Source: Acetobacterium paludosum (GTDB taxonomy: Bacteria; Bacillota; Clostridia; Eubacteriales; Eubacteriaceae). Taken from it: a stretch of 64,000 nt of DNA. The stretch is taken from assembly GCF_008086595.1 (NCBI RefSeq), contig NZ_RXYA01000014.1:62001-126000 (forward strand), written 5' to 3'. The notes under the pieces are model-generated. The model worked only from the letters and a program-made list of their open reading frames with translations, had not been told where the DNA came from and made no database searches. Below are positions 26,790 to 35,570 of this stretch, piece by piece. Position 1 is the first letter of the stretch, and every line of letters starts with the position of its first letter. A program made the position numbers and the translations under genes.

Positions 26790-26960
26790 ATGATGGCCGG
26801 ATTCGGTTTGGTGATCCCTCTTATTCTTGCTTCCCTCCTCACTAAAATTAAAACACATACTTTCTCCGTCATCAGAATCCACTTCATTAATTATCAAAAG
26901 TATTTATTAAAAAGCCTTGACAAACCGAATAAATTGACTTACGATTACATCAACAACTAA
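26790..26960 (+). CDS. possible 56-residue membrane peptide or gene fragment
   Basis: An open frame MMAGFGLVIPLILASLL... has one hydrophobic helix and then a basic/aromatic tail. No ribosome site is seen and a ptsG promoter candidate lies inside it, so it may be a relic of a larger membrane-protein gene or chance. Confidence 0.25.
   Translation: MMAGFGLVIPLILASLLTKIKTHTFSVIRIHFINYQKYLLKSLDKPNKLTYDYINN
26918..26945 (+). promoter_or_regulatory. candidate ptsG promoter
   Basis: TTGACA (26918-26923), a 16-nt spacer and TACGAT (26940-26945) lie about 30 nt before the antiterminator-binding site. Confidence 0.5.
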
Positions 26961-26974
26961 ATATTGTTTTTAAT

Positions 26975-27004
26975 AGTGTGTTACTGAATAATCAGGCATT
27001 AACT
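26975..27004 (+). promoter_or_regulatory. GlcT-type RNA antiterminator (RAT) site
   Basis: The segment around TGTTACTGAATAATCAGGCA closely resembles the known GlcT target before Bacillus ptsG. Its 3' part is also the 5' arm of the following terminator, so the two RNA structures exclude each other. Confidence 0.88.
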
Positions 27005-27057
27005 ATTCAAGAGGTAGTCTTATCAGAATCTGCTCTTGGGTGTTAATGTCTTTTTTT
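26995..27057 (+). terminator. regulated terminator in ptsG leader
   Basis: The arm GGCATTAAC..CAAGAG (26995-27012) pairs with CTCTTGGGTGTTAATGTC (27033-27050), followed by seven T. GlcT binding at the RAT would prevent this stem from forming. Confidence 0.88.
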
Positions 27058-27129
27058 ATGCAATAAGATAAAAAAAGAATAAAGATAAAAGCACTGATAA
27101 CAAATAAAAGTTGAATAAGGAGGAAAAAA

Positions 27130-29367
27130 ATGAAAGACAAGATTTTTGGTGTTTTACAACGTGTTGGCCGATCTTTTATGCTGCCCATTGCTCTGTTACC
27201 GATAGCCGGTCTGTTTTTAGGAATTGGGGGTTCGTTTACCAACGAAACCATGTTAACATCCTACAACTTGATGGGGATTATGGGGCCTGGTACCATAATC
27301 TATGGAATTTTAACGGTTATGATGGCCGCAGGTGAGATTGTTTTCAATAACTTACCCATTATTTTTGCTATGGGTGTGGCCATTGGTATGGCAAGACAGG
27401 AAAAAGCCGTTGCAGCTCTGGCCGGAGTAATTGGTTACTTCATTATGCATACCGTCATTGGTGCTCTGATTACCCTAACCGGCACCTATACCCCGGAAAC
27501 CCTTTTGGCGGCCAATGAAACCGGATTAATAGCAGCCGCTAAAAAAGGTGTTGAGTATATTCCCCTCGTCGCCAATCAATTACTGCCCAGTGGTTCAATC
27601 TCCAGCACGGTCGGGATTACCTCTTTGCAAATGGGTGTTTTTGGCGGTATTATTGTTGGTTTAGGCGTGGCAGCACTTCATAATAAATTTTACAAAATAG
27701 AATTACCATCTGTTCTTTCCTTTTTCGGAGGAACCCGTTTTGTTCCCATCATAACCGCCGTGGTATTTTTATTTGTTGGTGCTTTAATGTTCTATATCTG
27801 GCCTTTTATTCAAAATGGCATTTATGCCCTTGGAGGGCTGGTTATGGCATCCGGATACTTTGGAACCTTTATTTATGGTTTCATTGAACGAGCACTGATT
27901 CCTTTCGGTTTGCACCATGTCTTCTATCTGCCATTCTGGCAAACCGGCCTGGGTGGAACCATGACGGTGGATGGTGTGGTTGTTGAAGGTGCCCAGAACA
28001 TTTTCTTCGCCCAATTGGCCAGTCCGGATGTTCAGCATTTTTCAGTAGAAGCGACCCGTTTTATGTCAGGTAAATTCTCGTTCATGATTTTCGGTCTTCC
28101 CGGGGCGGCACTGGCCATGTATAAATGTGCTAAAACCAGCCGCCAAAAGGCCGTGGGAGGGTTGTTGATGTCAGCTGCTTTAACTGCCATGATCACGGGA
28201 ATTACCGAACCCATTGAATTCACCTTCCTTTTTGTGGCACCCTTTCTTTATGTGATTCATTGTGTTCTTGCCGGCTTATCCTATATGTTCATGCACATGC
28301 TCAATGTTGGCGTCGGCATGACTTTCTCAGGCGGCCTGATTGACCTTACCCTGTTTGGTATTCTTCAGGGGAATGCTAAAACCAATTGGATCTACATTGT
28401 CCTTGTTGGCGTCGCTTATTTCTTTGTATATTACTTCCTGTTTAAATTTTTAATTCAAAAGTTTAATTTAAAAACACCGGGACGTGAAGATGATGACGAA
28501 GAAACGAAACTATACACCCGTACCGATGTTGATGCAAAAAACAAAGCTAAAAATGCCGGCTCAGAAGGATTGCCACTCGCATCCAGCGATCCGGTATCAG
28601 CCATGATAACCACCGGGTTAGGCGGCAAGAAGAACATCGTGGACCTTGATTCATGTGCCACCAGACTTAGAGTAACGGTTAAAAATGGAGAAATCATTGA
28701 TGAAAAGATTCTTAAATATTCCGGCGCCATCGGTGTGATAAAAAAAGGAAATGGCATTCAAGTCATTTATGGCCCGAAAGTCACCGTTATTAAATCCAAA
28801 CTGGATGAATATTTGCAGAGTCCTGAAAGTGATCTGGAAACAGACATTCCCGTAATCCAAGAACCAAGCGAAATACCAAAAGAAAAAGCTACCGAGATTG
28901 AGGCCCCAAAAGCCACGGAGATTTTCGGATCTCCCATTGATGGCGTAATCGCCAATATCACCGAAACCCCGGATGATGCCTTCAGTCAAAAAATGGTCGG
29001 CGATGGAGTGGTGATTTTCCCCACCGGCAATAAAATCTATGCCCCCTGTGATGCCAGTGTTGATGTGCTTTTCCCGACCAAACATGCCGTAGGACTGACC
29101 AGCTTTAGGGGAACGGAAATCCTCATTCATATCGGCATTGATACCGTCAAATTAGATGGTCAAGGATTTACAGCCTTTGTGAAACAAGGCGATCAGGTGA
29201 AAAAAGGTGATTTATTATTGACCTTGGATCTGGATTATATTGCTAAAAATGCCCCCTCCACAGCCATCCCGATTGTGTTTACCAACCTTTCCGATAATCA
29301 GAAAGTGAAGATCCTTAAAAGTGGAACGATCAAAGCAAATGAAGCTGCCTTTTCAATCGAATCCTAA
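27130..29367 (+). CDS. ptsG: PTS glucose-type transporter, EIICBA fused
   Basis: The 745-residue protein has an N-terminal EIIC membrane domain (about 1-440, ten or so helices), an EIIB domain with phosphorylatable Cys509 (DLDSCATRLRV) and an EIIA domain with active His667 (ILIHIGIDTVKL). It imports and phosphorylates glucose, or a related hexose, using phosphate from HPr. The C-B-A order and the GlcT-type leader favour glucose over N-acetylglucosamine, though the latter cannot be excluded. The next gene codes for its antiterminator. GGAGG precedes the ATG. Confidence 0.92.
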   Translation: MKDKIFGVLQRVGRSFMLPIALLPIAGLFLGIGGSFTNETMLTSYNLMGIMGPGTIIYGILTVMMAAGEIVFNNLPIIFAMGVAIGMARQEKAVAALAGVIGYFIMHTVIGALITLTGTYTPETLLAANETGLIAAAKKGVEYIPLVANQLLPSGSISSTVGITSLQMGVFGGIIVGLGVAALHNKFYKIELPSVLSFFGGTRFVPIITAVVFLFVGALMFYIWPFIQNGIYALGGLVMASGYFGTFIYGFIERALIPFGLHHVFYLPFWQTGLGGTMTVDGVVVEGAQNIFFAQLASPDVQHFSVEATRFMSGKFSFMIFGLPGAALAMYKCAKTSRQKAVGGLLMSAALTAMITGITEPIEFTFLFVAPFLYVIHCVLAGLSYMFMHMLNVGVGMTFSGGLIDLTLFGILQGNAKTNWIYIVLVGVAYFFVYYFLFKFLIQKFNLKTPGREDDDEETKLYTRTDVDAKNKAKNAGSEGLPLASSDPVSAMITTGLGGKKNIVDLDSCATRLRVTVKNGEIIDEKILKYSGAIGVIKKGNGIQVIYGPKVTVIKSKLDEYLQSPESDLETDIPVIQEPSEIPKEKATEIEAPKATEIFGSPIDGVIANITETPDDAFSQKMVGDGVVIFPTGNKIYAPCDASVDVLFPTKHAVGLTSFRGTEILIHIGIDTVKLDGQGFTAFVKQGDQVKKGDLLLTLDLDYIAKNAPSTAIPIVFTNLSDNQKVKILKSGTIKANEAAFSIES

Positions 29368-29409
29368 TTAGACTTGCATCTCTTCTGAAATAGAGTTAAT
29401 ATTAATAAA

Positions 29410-29440
29410 AAGCATGCCACTGGAAACCAGTGGTTTGCTT
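29410..29440 (+). other. hairpin between ptsG and glcT
   Basis: AAGCA..CCACTGG pairs with CCAGTGG..TGCTT, but there is no T run. It could set transcript processing or weak termination between the two genes. Confidence 0.4.
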
Positions 29441-29460
29441 GGTTCCAAAGGGGTGTTTTC

Positions 29461-30306
29461 ATGGTTGTCATCAAAAAAATATTAAACAATAATGCCATCT
29501 TGGCTTTTGATATTGAAAAAAAGAAGGAAGTTATTTTTCTGGGCAAGGGTGTCGGCTTTAATAAAAAGATTGCCATGACCGATGAAACCCCGCCCGGAAT
29601 CAAAAAGTATTATCTGGATAAAGACACTGAAAAAGGACTTTCAGCCGATCTCATCAAAAATGTAGCCCCGATTTATTTAGAAATCGCCCATGAAATTATT
29701 AAAACTGCGGAAGTCAAATTCGAACAACTGGACAACCACATCTTACTGCCCTTGGCCGATCATATTGCTTTTGCCATTGAACGCATTGAGGGTCATATTA
29801 ATTTTGAAAATCCGTTTACTAATGATATTCGCTTCTTATATGAGCAGGAGTTTGAAGTTGCCCTAAAGGGAAAGGCGGTCATTACCGAAAAAACCGGCTA
29901 TACGATCAGTGACGATGATGTGGGCTACATTGCTTTGTACATTCATTCCGCCATTAGCGATACCAAGGTGTCGCAATCCATGAATGTCGCCATTATTATG
30001 GGCGAAGCCATCAAACAAATAGAAAACGATTGCAGTATGACCATTAAGGTTGGTTCGTTCGCCTATTCCCGGCTCATGTACCATTTTCGTTTTATGATTT
30101 CCCGGGTAATGACCAACGAAAAACTAAACTCCGATATGATTGAATACACAAAAAACCATTGTCCCTATGCCTTTGAAGTGGCTGCCGGCGTCTGCCAAAA
30201 ACTCGAGCAAGAATTAGGCAAGCCTTTTTCCGAAAGAGAAGTCAGCTATTTAGCCTTGCACATTGAAAGGATTCGAATGATTGAGGGATCATCTCTTGAA
30301 TCATGA
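29461..30306 (+). CDS. glcT: BglG/GlcT-family transcription antiterminator
   Basis: The 281-residue protein has an RNA-binding CAT domain (about 1-55; VIKKILNNNAILAFD and IFLGKGVGF) followed by two PRD domains (HIAFAIERI and YIALYIHSA in PRD1, YLALHIERI in PRD2) with conserved His residues. When not phosphorylated by PtsG, it should bind the RAT site at 26975-27004 and let transcription continue into ptsG. It lies directly downstream of ptsG. A terminator follows the stop. Confidence 0.9.
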   Translation: MVVIKKILNNNAILAFDIEKKKEVIFLGKGVGFNKKIAMTDETPPGIKKYYLDKDTEKGLSADLIKNVAPIYLEIAHEIIKTAEVKFEQLDNHILLPLADHIAFAIERIEGHINFENPFTNDIRFLYEQEFEVALKGKAVITEKTGYTISDDDVGYIALYIHSAISDTKVSQSMNVAIIMGEAIKQIENDCSMTIKVGSFAYSRLMYHFRFMISRVMTNEKLNSDMIEYTKNHCPYAFEVAAGVCQKLEQELGKPFSEREVSYLALHIERIRMIEGSSLES

Positions 30307-30312
30307 AATAAC

Positions 30313-30359
30313 GCCGGAAAATTTACCATAAAAGATGATAAGTTTCCGGCATTATTTTT
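30313..30359 (+). terminator. intrinsic terminator after glcT
   Basis: GCCGGAAA (30313-30320) and TTTCCGGC (30343-30350) are followed by ATTATTTTT. Confidence 0.75.
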
Positions 30360-30387
30360 CAAGTTAAATAACATAGATTTCTTCGGT

Positions 30388-32250
30388 TTACTTTTTTAAA
30401 AAATTATCAATAAATATACTTACCAATTCCGGATCAAATTGGATCCCGGCATTTTCCTGTAATTCTTTTAATACCGCTTCTGCTGGCATTTTACTTCGAT
30501 AACTCCGTTCACTTGTCATGGCATCATAGGCATCAGCAATGGCAATGATTCTTGACTCTAACGGTATCTCTTCGCCTTTTAAGCCTTTGGGGTAACCAGT
30601 GCCGTTCCATCTTTCATGATGAGCCAGGACATACTCAGCCATTTCTGACATCTCATGAACGGTACTGAGAATGCGATAGCCTATTTCTGAATGGCGCTTA
30701 ATTTCGGTCCACTCAACATCGGTTAGTTTCTCCGGTTTATTGAGGATTCTCTCATCGATAGCAATTTTCCCGATATCATGAAGTAACCCTACGGTTTTAA
30801 GCTCCTTGACTTTATATTCGGACAATCCCAAAACTCTACCCAACCTTTCACAAAGTTTTGAAACTCGGTGGGAGTGTTGTTCCTCTCGTTTGTTTTTTTC
30901 ATAAAGGGTTTTTATAATCGTATCAACCGTCTTCCCCCTCATGCTTGGGCTTTCAAACAGTTTCCGATGATACATCTGATCTTCGGCTTTTTTGAATACA
31001 TTTTTAATATCCTCAGCCTCGTTTATTTTTGTTTTATAGCCAAAGGAAATTGAAATATAAAGTGACCCTACTGTTTCTTTTAATGAAAGATCCTTAATCC
31101 GCTTGAGAATTTGCTCTGCTTCAAAAGTATCTGTTTTCGGTAACAAAACAACAAATTCATCCCCGCCGATTCGGGAAATAACAGCATCAGCCGAGCATGC
31201 CTTGGTGATCACTTCCGCCACTTTCTTTATCAGTTCATCACCCATATCGTGGCCAAAGGAGTCATTGACCAGCTTTAAACCATTAATATCTCCCATTAAC
31301 ATGGTCAATGGCAGATTTTTATTTGTATCCAATCGCTGCAATTCTTCTTCATAAAATCTGCGATTATAGAGACCCGTTAGCTGATCGTGAAAACTAAGAT
31401 TCATTATTTTGGTTTCTTTTAATTTATTGTCTGTAATATCCTGGATGGTGCCAGCCACTTTGCTGGCCTTGCCATCATCATCCCGGATCAGGTTGCCAAT
31501 CGAATGAACAAAATGCAATTGACCCGTTTTAAGATTTCTTAGTTCGAATTCAATATTATAGTTTTTGTTTTTGTCAATCAAATCTTTTAGGGTAATATCC
31601 ATCATCTCACGGTATTCCGGCAGAACACTTTCTTGAGCCAATTCCAAAGGAATATACTGGGAATGATAATCAATTCCATAAATATTGAAAGCCTCTTCGG
31701 AGGCCCACATTTCTTTGGTCGTCAGATTCAGCTCCCAATTGCCAACATGGGCCATCTTTTGGGCGGCAATTAATCGTGTTTCACTTTCCTTTAATAGCAC
31801 TTCTACCCGTTTGCGATCCGTAATATCCCGAATGATGCCCACTGAATGCCAGCCATCAGCCATATAAATAGCTGAAAGTGACAATTGTATATGAATCTGC
31901 GTACGGTCTTTTCGACAAGCTTCCAAATCAAGTGTTTTTCCGATGACATTACCCTGACCAGTCTGTTGAAACAGAGGGAAAGCGGCCTGGTGGGCTTTAT
32001 GATATTGAGGCAGAGCAATTAAGTCGTGGAGGTTTTGACCAATAGCTTCAGTATCGGCGTATCCGAAAATGCCCTCAGCCCCAGGATTCCAGAAAGAAAT
32101 AATACCAATCGAATCCATCATCAGGATGGCATCATTGGTTGAATCGGTGATGATGCGAAAGCGCGCTTCACTTTCCGCTAATTCAGTTTGATTAAGCTTA
32201 CTTTCAGAGCTATCATGATTCTCTGTAACTTTTTCAGTTTTAGCATCCAC
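30388..32250 (-). CDS. PAS-PAS-GGDEF-HD-GYP protein (c-di-GMP turnover)
   Basis: This protein of about 620 residues has two PAS/PAC domains, a GGDEF domain (HDQLTGLYNRRF, SRIGGDEFVVLLP) and an HD-GYP phosphodiesterase (LLHDIGKIAIDERILNKP, AHHERWNGTGYPKGLKG, IIAIADAYDAM). Both catalytic centres look intact, but the RxxD I-site of the GGDEF domain is missing. It could make or degrade c-di-GMP, steered by the PAS sensors. I chose the GTG start at 32250 because GAGGTG lies 6 nt before it; an upstream ATG at 32346 would read through a promoter-like AT-rich stretch. Confidence 0.9.
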   Translation of the reverse strand: MDAKTEKVTENHDSSESKLNQTELAESEARFRIITDSTNDAILMMDSIGIISFWNPGAEGIFGYADTEAIGQNLHDLIALPQYHKAHQAAFPLFQQTGQGNVIGKTLDLEACRKDRTQIHIQLSLSAIYMADGWHSVGIIRDITDRKRVEVLLKESETRLIAAQKMAHVGNWELNLTTKEMWASEEAFNIYGIDYHSQYIPLELAQESVLPEYREMMDITLKDLIDKNKNYNIEFELRNLKTGQLHFVHSIGNLIRDDDGKASKVAGTIQDITDNKLKETKIMNLSFHDQLTGLYNRRFYEEELQRLDTNKNLPLTMLMGDINGLKLVNDSFGHDMGDELIKKVAEVITKACSADAVISRIGGDEFVVLLPKTDTFEAEQILKRIKDLSLKETVGSLYISISFGYKTKINEAEDIKNVFKKAEDQMYHRKLFESPSMRGKTVDTIIKTLYEKNKREEQHSHRVSKLCERLGRVLGLSEYKVKELKTVGLLHDIGKIAIDERILNKPEKLTDVEWTEIKRHSEIGYRILSTVHEMSEMAEYVLAHHERWNGTGYPKGLKGEEIPLESRIIAIADAYDAMTSERSYRSKMPAEAVLKELQENAGIQFDPELVSIFIDNFLKK

Positions 32251-32333
32251 TGTTTTCACCTCACTATCATTTTTATATATTATAATATAGGTGTCAAACA
32301 TATACAACATACTTTGCTTTGTTGCCAGAACCC

Positions 32334-32353
32334 GGTTTAGTTTCAACTAAACC
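32334..32353. promoter_or_regulatory. 20-bp palindrome upstream of the GGDEF-HD-GYP gene
   Basis: GGTTTAGTT and AACTAAACC form perfect 9-bp arms around a 2-nt centre about 85 bp before the start. The shape suits a dimeric repressor; the protein is unknown. Confidence 0.5.
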
Positions 32354-32413
32354 AAACCATATAGATAAACCAAGCCCTTTGATTACAGCGAAACCTGTAC
32401 CGATGAAAATTAT

Positions 32414-32449
32414 TACCCTCATATCGCAAAAGTGATATGAGGGTATTTT
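32414..32449 (-). terminator. hairpin terminator after the PadR-linked operon
   Basis: A 12-bp perfect stem (TACCCTCATATC with its complement) and an AT-rich tail lie downstream of the minus-strand membrane-protein gene. Confidence 0.7.
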
Positions 32450-32455
32450 CACTTG

Positions 32456-33142
32456 TCATACTATTGTCGATTCCTTATTTTCAACGACTAATTTTTCTGA
32501 AAGGGAATCAGTCTTCTTTCCGCGGTTCCAATACCACTTTGGAAATGTCATTGATACAACTAACAGCAACGGCGTCGCAATGCTGTTATAAACCATACTG
32601 ATTGCATAATATGAACTCATTGATACCGAAACTAACAAGGCGATTCTCACTACGGCCTGACTGATATTTAGAATCCCCCAGGCACAGGTCAATATTCGCC
32701 AGGCTGATTTATATTTGGGATTTTTTCGAAAGTCTTCCGATACATTTTTTAAGTAAGATTGTTCGACGATGACCTGAATTAATGATCTTTCGAAAAACAA
32801 CGACCCAAAGAAAACGAATGCCCCCAGAAAGTCCTGTACAATCGGAGCGACTAAATAAAAGGTGGGATCCCTTGAAATAACTGTCCCGATTAATCCTACC
32901 GCCGAAAAAGTTCCGGCGATAATGGCAAGAGCATTCATTTTACGTTCAATGATATAACTAATTAAGACCACTCCTAAACACCATGATCCTGAGAGTATAA
33001 TTCCCAATAATGTCATTTTAAAGTTATCAAAAGCAGCAAATATAATAATCGGGATAATCGCACTGACGACAAAGTCCCGGTTGAAGATGTTTTTCAGCAC
33101 CGATTGTTTCCCATTTAAAAGATTTCCTGATGGTTCGTTCAT
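32456..33142 (-). CDS. VC0807-like integral membrane protein
   Basis: The 228-residue protein has five to six membrane helices. The pattern FNRDFVVSAIIPIIIFAAFDN, then FYLVAPIVQDFLGAFVFFGSLFFERSLI, resembles the VC0807 family of unknown function. It follows the flavoprotein gene by 2 bp and the PadR gene by about 740 bp, so the three form one operon. It may be a transporter or a membrane redox component under the same inducer. The family call rests on overall resemblance only. Confidence 0.65.
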   Translation of the reverse strand: MNEPSGNLLNGKQSVLKNIFNRDFVVSAIIPIIIFAAFDNFKMTLLGIILSGSWCLGVVLISYIIERKMNALAIIAGTFSAVGLIGTVISRDPTFYLVAPIVQDFLGAFVFFGSLFFERSLIQVIVEQSYLKNVSEDFRKNPKYKSAWRILTCAWGILNISQAVVRIALLVSVSMSSYYAISMVYNSIATPLLLVVSMTFPKWYWNRGKKTDSLSEKLVVENKESTIV

Positions 33143-33144
33143 GT

Positions 33145-33858
33145 CTATAATTCTCCTTTTCTGTTTTCGCCATTTGCAGCGTTCATGTAAGTTTCAGAAT
33201 CAATATAATCTTTATTCAAAATATTTTGTGTCGCATCAGTTATGATTCCCTGATTGACTATTTCTTCACCGGCGTTTTCCAATGCCAGGAAAAAGGGGCT
33301 GTATAATTTTTCAAGCATCGCATTAGAATGAATCGCCTGGAGGATCCCCCCTTGGGCACATAAAATAGCACCAGCGAGATTTCCCCTTGTCATAACCTTG
33401 AAAGTCTCTAATAACCCTGAAAAATTATAGTCGCCGGGGAAACCACAGTTTGAAATCAGAACTGACTTAACCGGAATTTCTCTTTCAAGCCGTTTGGGAT
33501 GGCCGTATTTTTCTCCGACTTTGACGATTTCTTTATTATTTAATGGCAGCATCCGATCCATAAAATCTTTCATAATGCCGGTCACCGTAAAATAATATAA
33601 TGGTGTGGCATAAACCATGATATCAGCCTCGGATACCTTAACCAACAGGTCTTCCATATCGTCTTTATGGACACACTTTCCCGGGGTCTTGTTCCAGCAC
33701 GAAAAACAACCGCTGCAATGTTGAATGTTTTTTTCCGCAAGATAAACTGTTTCTATCGCTGCCCCGGCTTTTTCACAGCCTCTTAAAAATGGTTCTAAAA
33801 TAACCTCAGTATTTCCATTCTTTCCTCTTGGGCTTCCATTTAAAGCTAAAATATTCAT
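33145..33858 (-). CDS. flavodoxin-fold NAD(P)H-dependent oxidoreductase (iron-sulfur-flavoprotein type)
   Basis: The protein is about 237 residues. It starts MNILALNGSPRGKNGNTE, the FMN phosphate loop, followed by HCSGCFSCWNKTPGKC, which has Cys spacing like iron-sulfur flavoproteins, and YATPLYYFTVTG for the isoalloxazine. It should reduce quinones, aromatics or other acceptors. I place the start at 33858 because the upstream ATG at 33873 overlaps the GGAGG site. It is co-transcribed with a PadR regulator, as is common for detoxifying reductases. Confidence 0.88.
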   Translation of the reverse strand: MNILALNGSPRGKNGNTEVILEPFLRGCEKAGAAIETVYLAEKNIQHCSGCFSCWNKTPGKCVHKDDMEDLLVKVSEADIMVYATPLYYFTVTGIMKDFMDRMLPLNNKEIVKVGEKYGHPKRLEREIPVKSVLISNCGFPGDYNFSGLLETFKVMTRGNLAGAILCAQGGILQAIHSNAMLEKLYSPFFLALENAGEEIVNQGIITDATQNILNKDYIDSETYMNAANGENRKGEL

Positions 33859-33883
33859 TTGTAATCCTCCCATTCGTTTTTTA

Positions 33884-34441
33884 TTAGGCTTCTATTTCTT
33901 CCAAACTTTTTATGGTTTCTTCACACCACTTGATCTTTGCTTCTGAATCATGCTTGCCGTAATTAACAGTCGAAATCCATAATACTAAATTCATTTTATC
34001 GATCTCATCCTTGTGAGCCTTTAACGCCTTCTCAATCTGAGCATATTGTACCAGCATTTCTTCACTCACTTCTTTTATTTGTAGAAACTTTTCAATCAAC
34101 ACTTCTACGGGAACATTCTTCGACCAGAATATTTTTAACAGCAGTTCTGATCGGCCATGTTCAGGTTCCACCGGCATTAAAAGCCAATTTTCTAATTCTG
34201 CTCGGCCTTTTTCGGTAATAGAATAAACATTCTTTGATGGTCGGCCTTCCGTTTGTTCAACCTGCTTTGTAATTAATTCTTCTTCTTCCATTTTCTGCAA
34301 CACCGGATAAATATGTCCGTAATTTTCATTCCAGAAATAACTTATGGACGAATCACAGAATTTTTTAATATCGTATCCCGAACCGGACATTGTATTGAGA
34401 ACCCCTAAAAGCGCATACTTTGTTTTATTTTTTTTGGCCAT
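33884..34441 (-). CDS. PadR-family regulator with long C-terminal dimer domain
   Basis: The 185-residue protein has an N-terminal winged helix (KYALLGVLNTMSGSGYDIKKF, HIYPVLQKMEEEELI, GRPSKNVYSITEKGRAELENWL) and a C-terminal helical domain like PadR_C (Vir_act_alpha_C). It should repress its own operon: two 17-bp palindromes lie just upstream, overlapping the promoter. Members of this group respond to phenolic acids or drugs, and the downstream reductase fits such a stress. Confidence 0.9.
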   Translation of the reverse strand: MAKKNKTKYALLGVLNTMSGSGYDIKKFCDSSISYFWNENYGHIYPVLQKMEEEELITKQVEQTEGRPSKNVYSITEKGRAELENWLLMPVEPEHGRSELLLKIFWSKNVPVEVLIEKFLQIKEVSEEMLVQYAQIEKALKAHKDEIDKMNLVLWISTVNYGKHDSEAKIKWCEETIKSLEEIEA

Positions 34442-34487
34442 TCGTTTTTACCTTCTATCCCTATCACTATTGTCTATACATTCGAAA

Positions 34488-34504
34488 TATATCACAGTGA
34501 TATA
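34488..34504. promoter_or_regulatory. PadR operator 1
   Basis: TATATCAC-A-GTGATATA is a perfect palindrome 47 bp before the padR start. Confidence 0.8.
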
Positions 34505-34517
34505 TAATTTATTTTAT

Positions 34518-34534
34518 TATACCACTGTGATATA
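34518..34534. promoter_or_regulatory. PadR operator 2
   Basis: TATACCAC-T-GTGATATA is the same palindrome with one mismatch. Its centre is 30 bp (about three helical turns) from operator 1, and a minus-strand TATAAT lies between the two. Confidence 0.8.
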
Positions 34535-34643
34535 TAAAGTCAACCAATTATTTTATTTTTTTTATGCAGTCTAGATAAAAAGCCATTAAAAAAACCTGCA
34601 ATCAGCAGGCTCATCAATTCGGAATTTGATTTAACAGACAAAA

Positions 34644-34682
34644 AATCATTCATAAATCCATTTAATCGATTTATGAATGATT
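34644..34682. repeat. 15-bp inverted repeat upstream of trmO
   Basis: AATCATTCATAAATC and GATTTATGAATGATT are perfect arms with a 9-nt spacer. It could be an operator or an RNA hairpin, and lies about 70 bp before the trmO start. Confidence 0.6.
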
Positions 34683-34751
34683 GCATCATATGGTAGAATA
34701 TAGATAATAACTGTTATCATGTATTATGACACAGATGAAGGAGACACCATC

Positions 34752-35507
34752 ATGCTCAAAAACACGCCCCCCAGTAAAGACCCCAATGAAACAGCGATAC
34801 CGGATCAGCCCACCAGCGATCCTGAAAATCCGCCCATGAAAATAATTGCGCGAATTCGCAGCGATTTCCCTGAAAAGTTCGGGATTCCCCGGCAAAGCGG
34901 CCTGGTGGATGCCCTGAAAGCCATCATCGTCTTTGAACCGGCCTATCGGAATCCTGACGCCCTCCGTGGCCTGAAGAATTTCTCGCATATCTGGCTCATC
35001 TGGGGGTTTTCTCAGAGCGTCCGGGCCCAATATTCACCGACCGTAAGACCGCCCCGGCTGGGGGGATCCAAACGAATGGGCGTTTTTGCCACCCGTTCCC
35101 CCTTTCGCCCAAACCCCATCGGCCTTTCTTCAGTAAAGATTGACCGCATCGAAAACCATCCCGAACTGGGCCCCATCATCCATGTTTCCGGGGCCGATCT
35201 TCTGGATCAGACCCCGATTTATGACATCAAGCCTTATCTTGTCTACACCGACAGTCATCCTGAAGCCGCCGGCGGTTTTATCGATCCGGTCAGCGACTAC
35301 ATTCTGGCAGTGGATTTTCCTGCGGCTTTGCTGCAGCTCATTCCCCGTGAACACCAGTCCGCCCTGATGGGGGTTCTGGCCCATGACCCGCGGCCATCCT
35401 ATCAGACGGACCCGCTGCGCATCTATGGGCTGGCATTCAACCGCTTCAATATTCGGTTTACCGTGAAAGACGGGGTCCTCACCGTTTGTCAGGTCACGGC
35501 CATCTGA
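34752..35507 (+). CDS. trmO: tRNA m6t6A37 methyltransferase TrmO (TsaA-like)
   Basis: The 251-residue protein has the UPF0066/TsaA beta-barrel: IARIRSDFPEKFGIPRQSGL, FSHIWLIWGF, GVFATRSPFRPNPIGLS, and the C-terminal DPRPSYQ followed by YGLAFNRFNIRF. Family members transfer a methyl group from S-adenosylmethionine to t6A37 in tRNA(Thr). It is longer at the N-terminus than the core domain, with about 30 extra Pro/Asp-rich residues. The ATG at 34752 has GAAGGAG nearby; an upstream ATG at 34719 does not. Confidence 0.9.
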   Translation: MLKNTPPSKDPNETAIPDQPTSDPENPPMKIIARIRSDFPEKFGIPRQSGLVDALKAIIVFEPAYRNPDALRGLKNFSHIWLIWGFSQSVRAQYSPTVRPPRLGGSKRMGVFATRSPFRPNPIGLSSVKIDRIENHPELGPIIHVSGADLLDQTPIYDIKPYLVYTDSHPEAAGGFIDPVSDYILAVDFPAALLQLIPREHQSALMGVLAHDPRPSYQTDPLRIYGLAFNRFNIRFTVKDGVLTVCQVTAI

Positions 35508-35570
35508 ACCCTATCAATCCTGTTCTAACAATTTGTTGAATACCAAATAAACAACCGATACTTCAAATTA

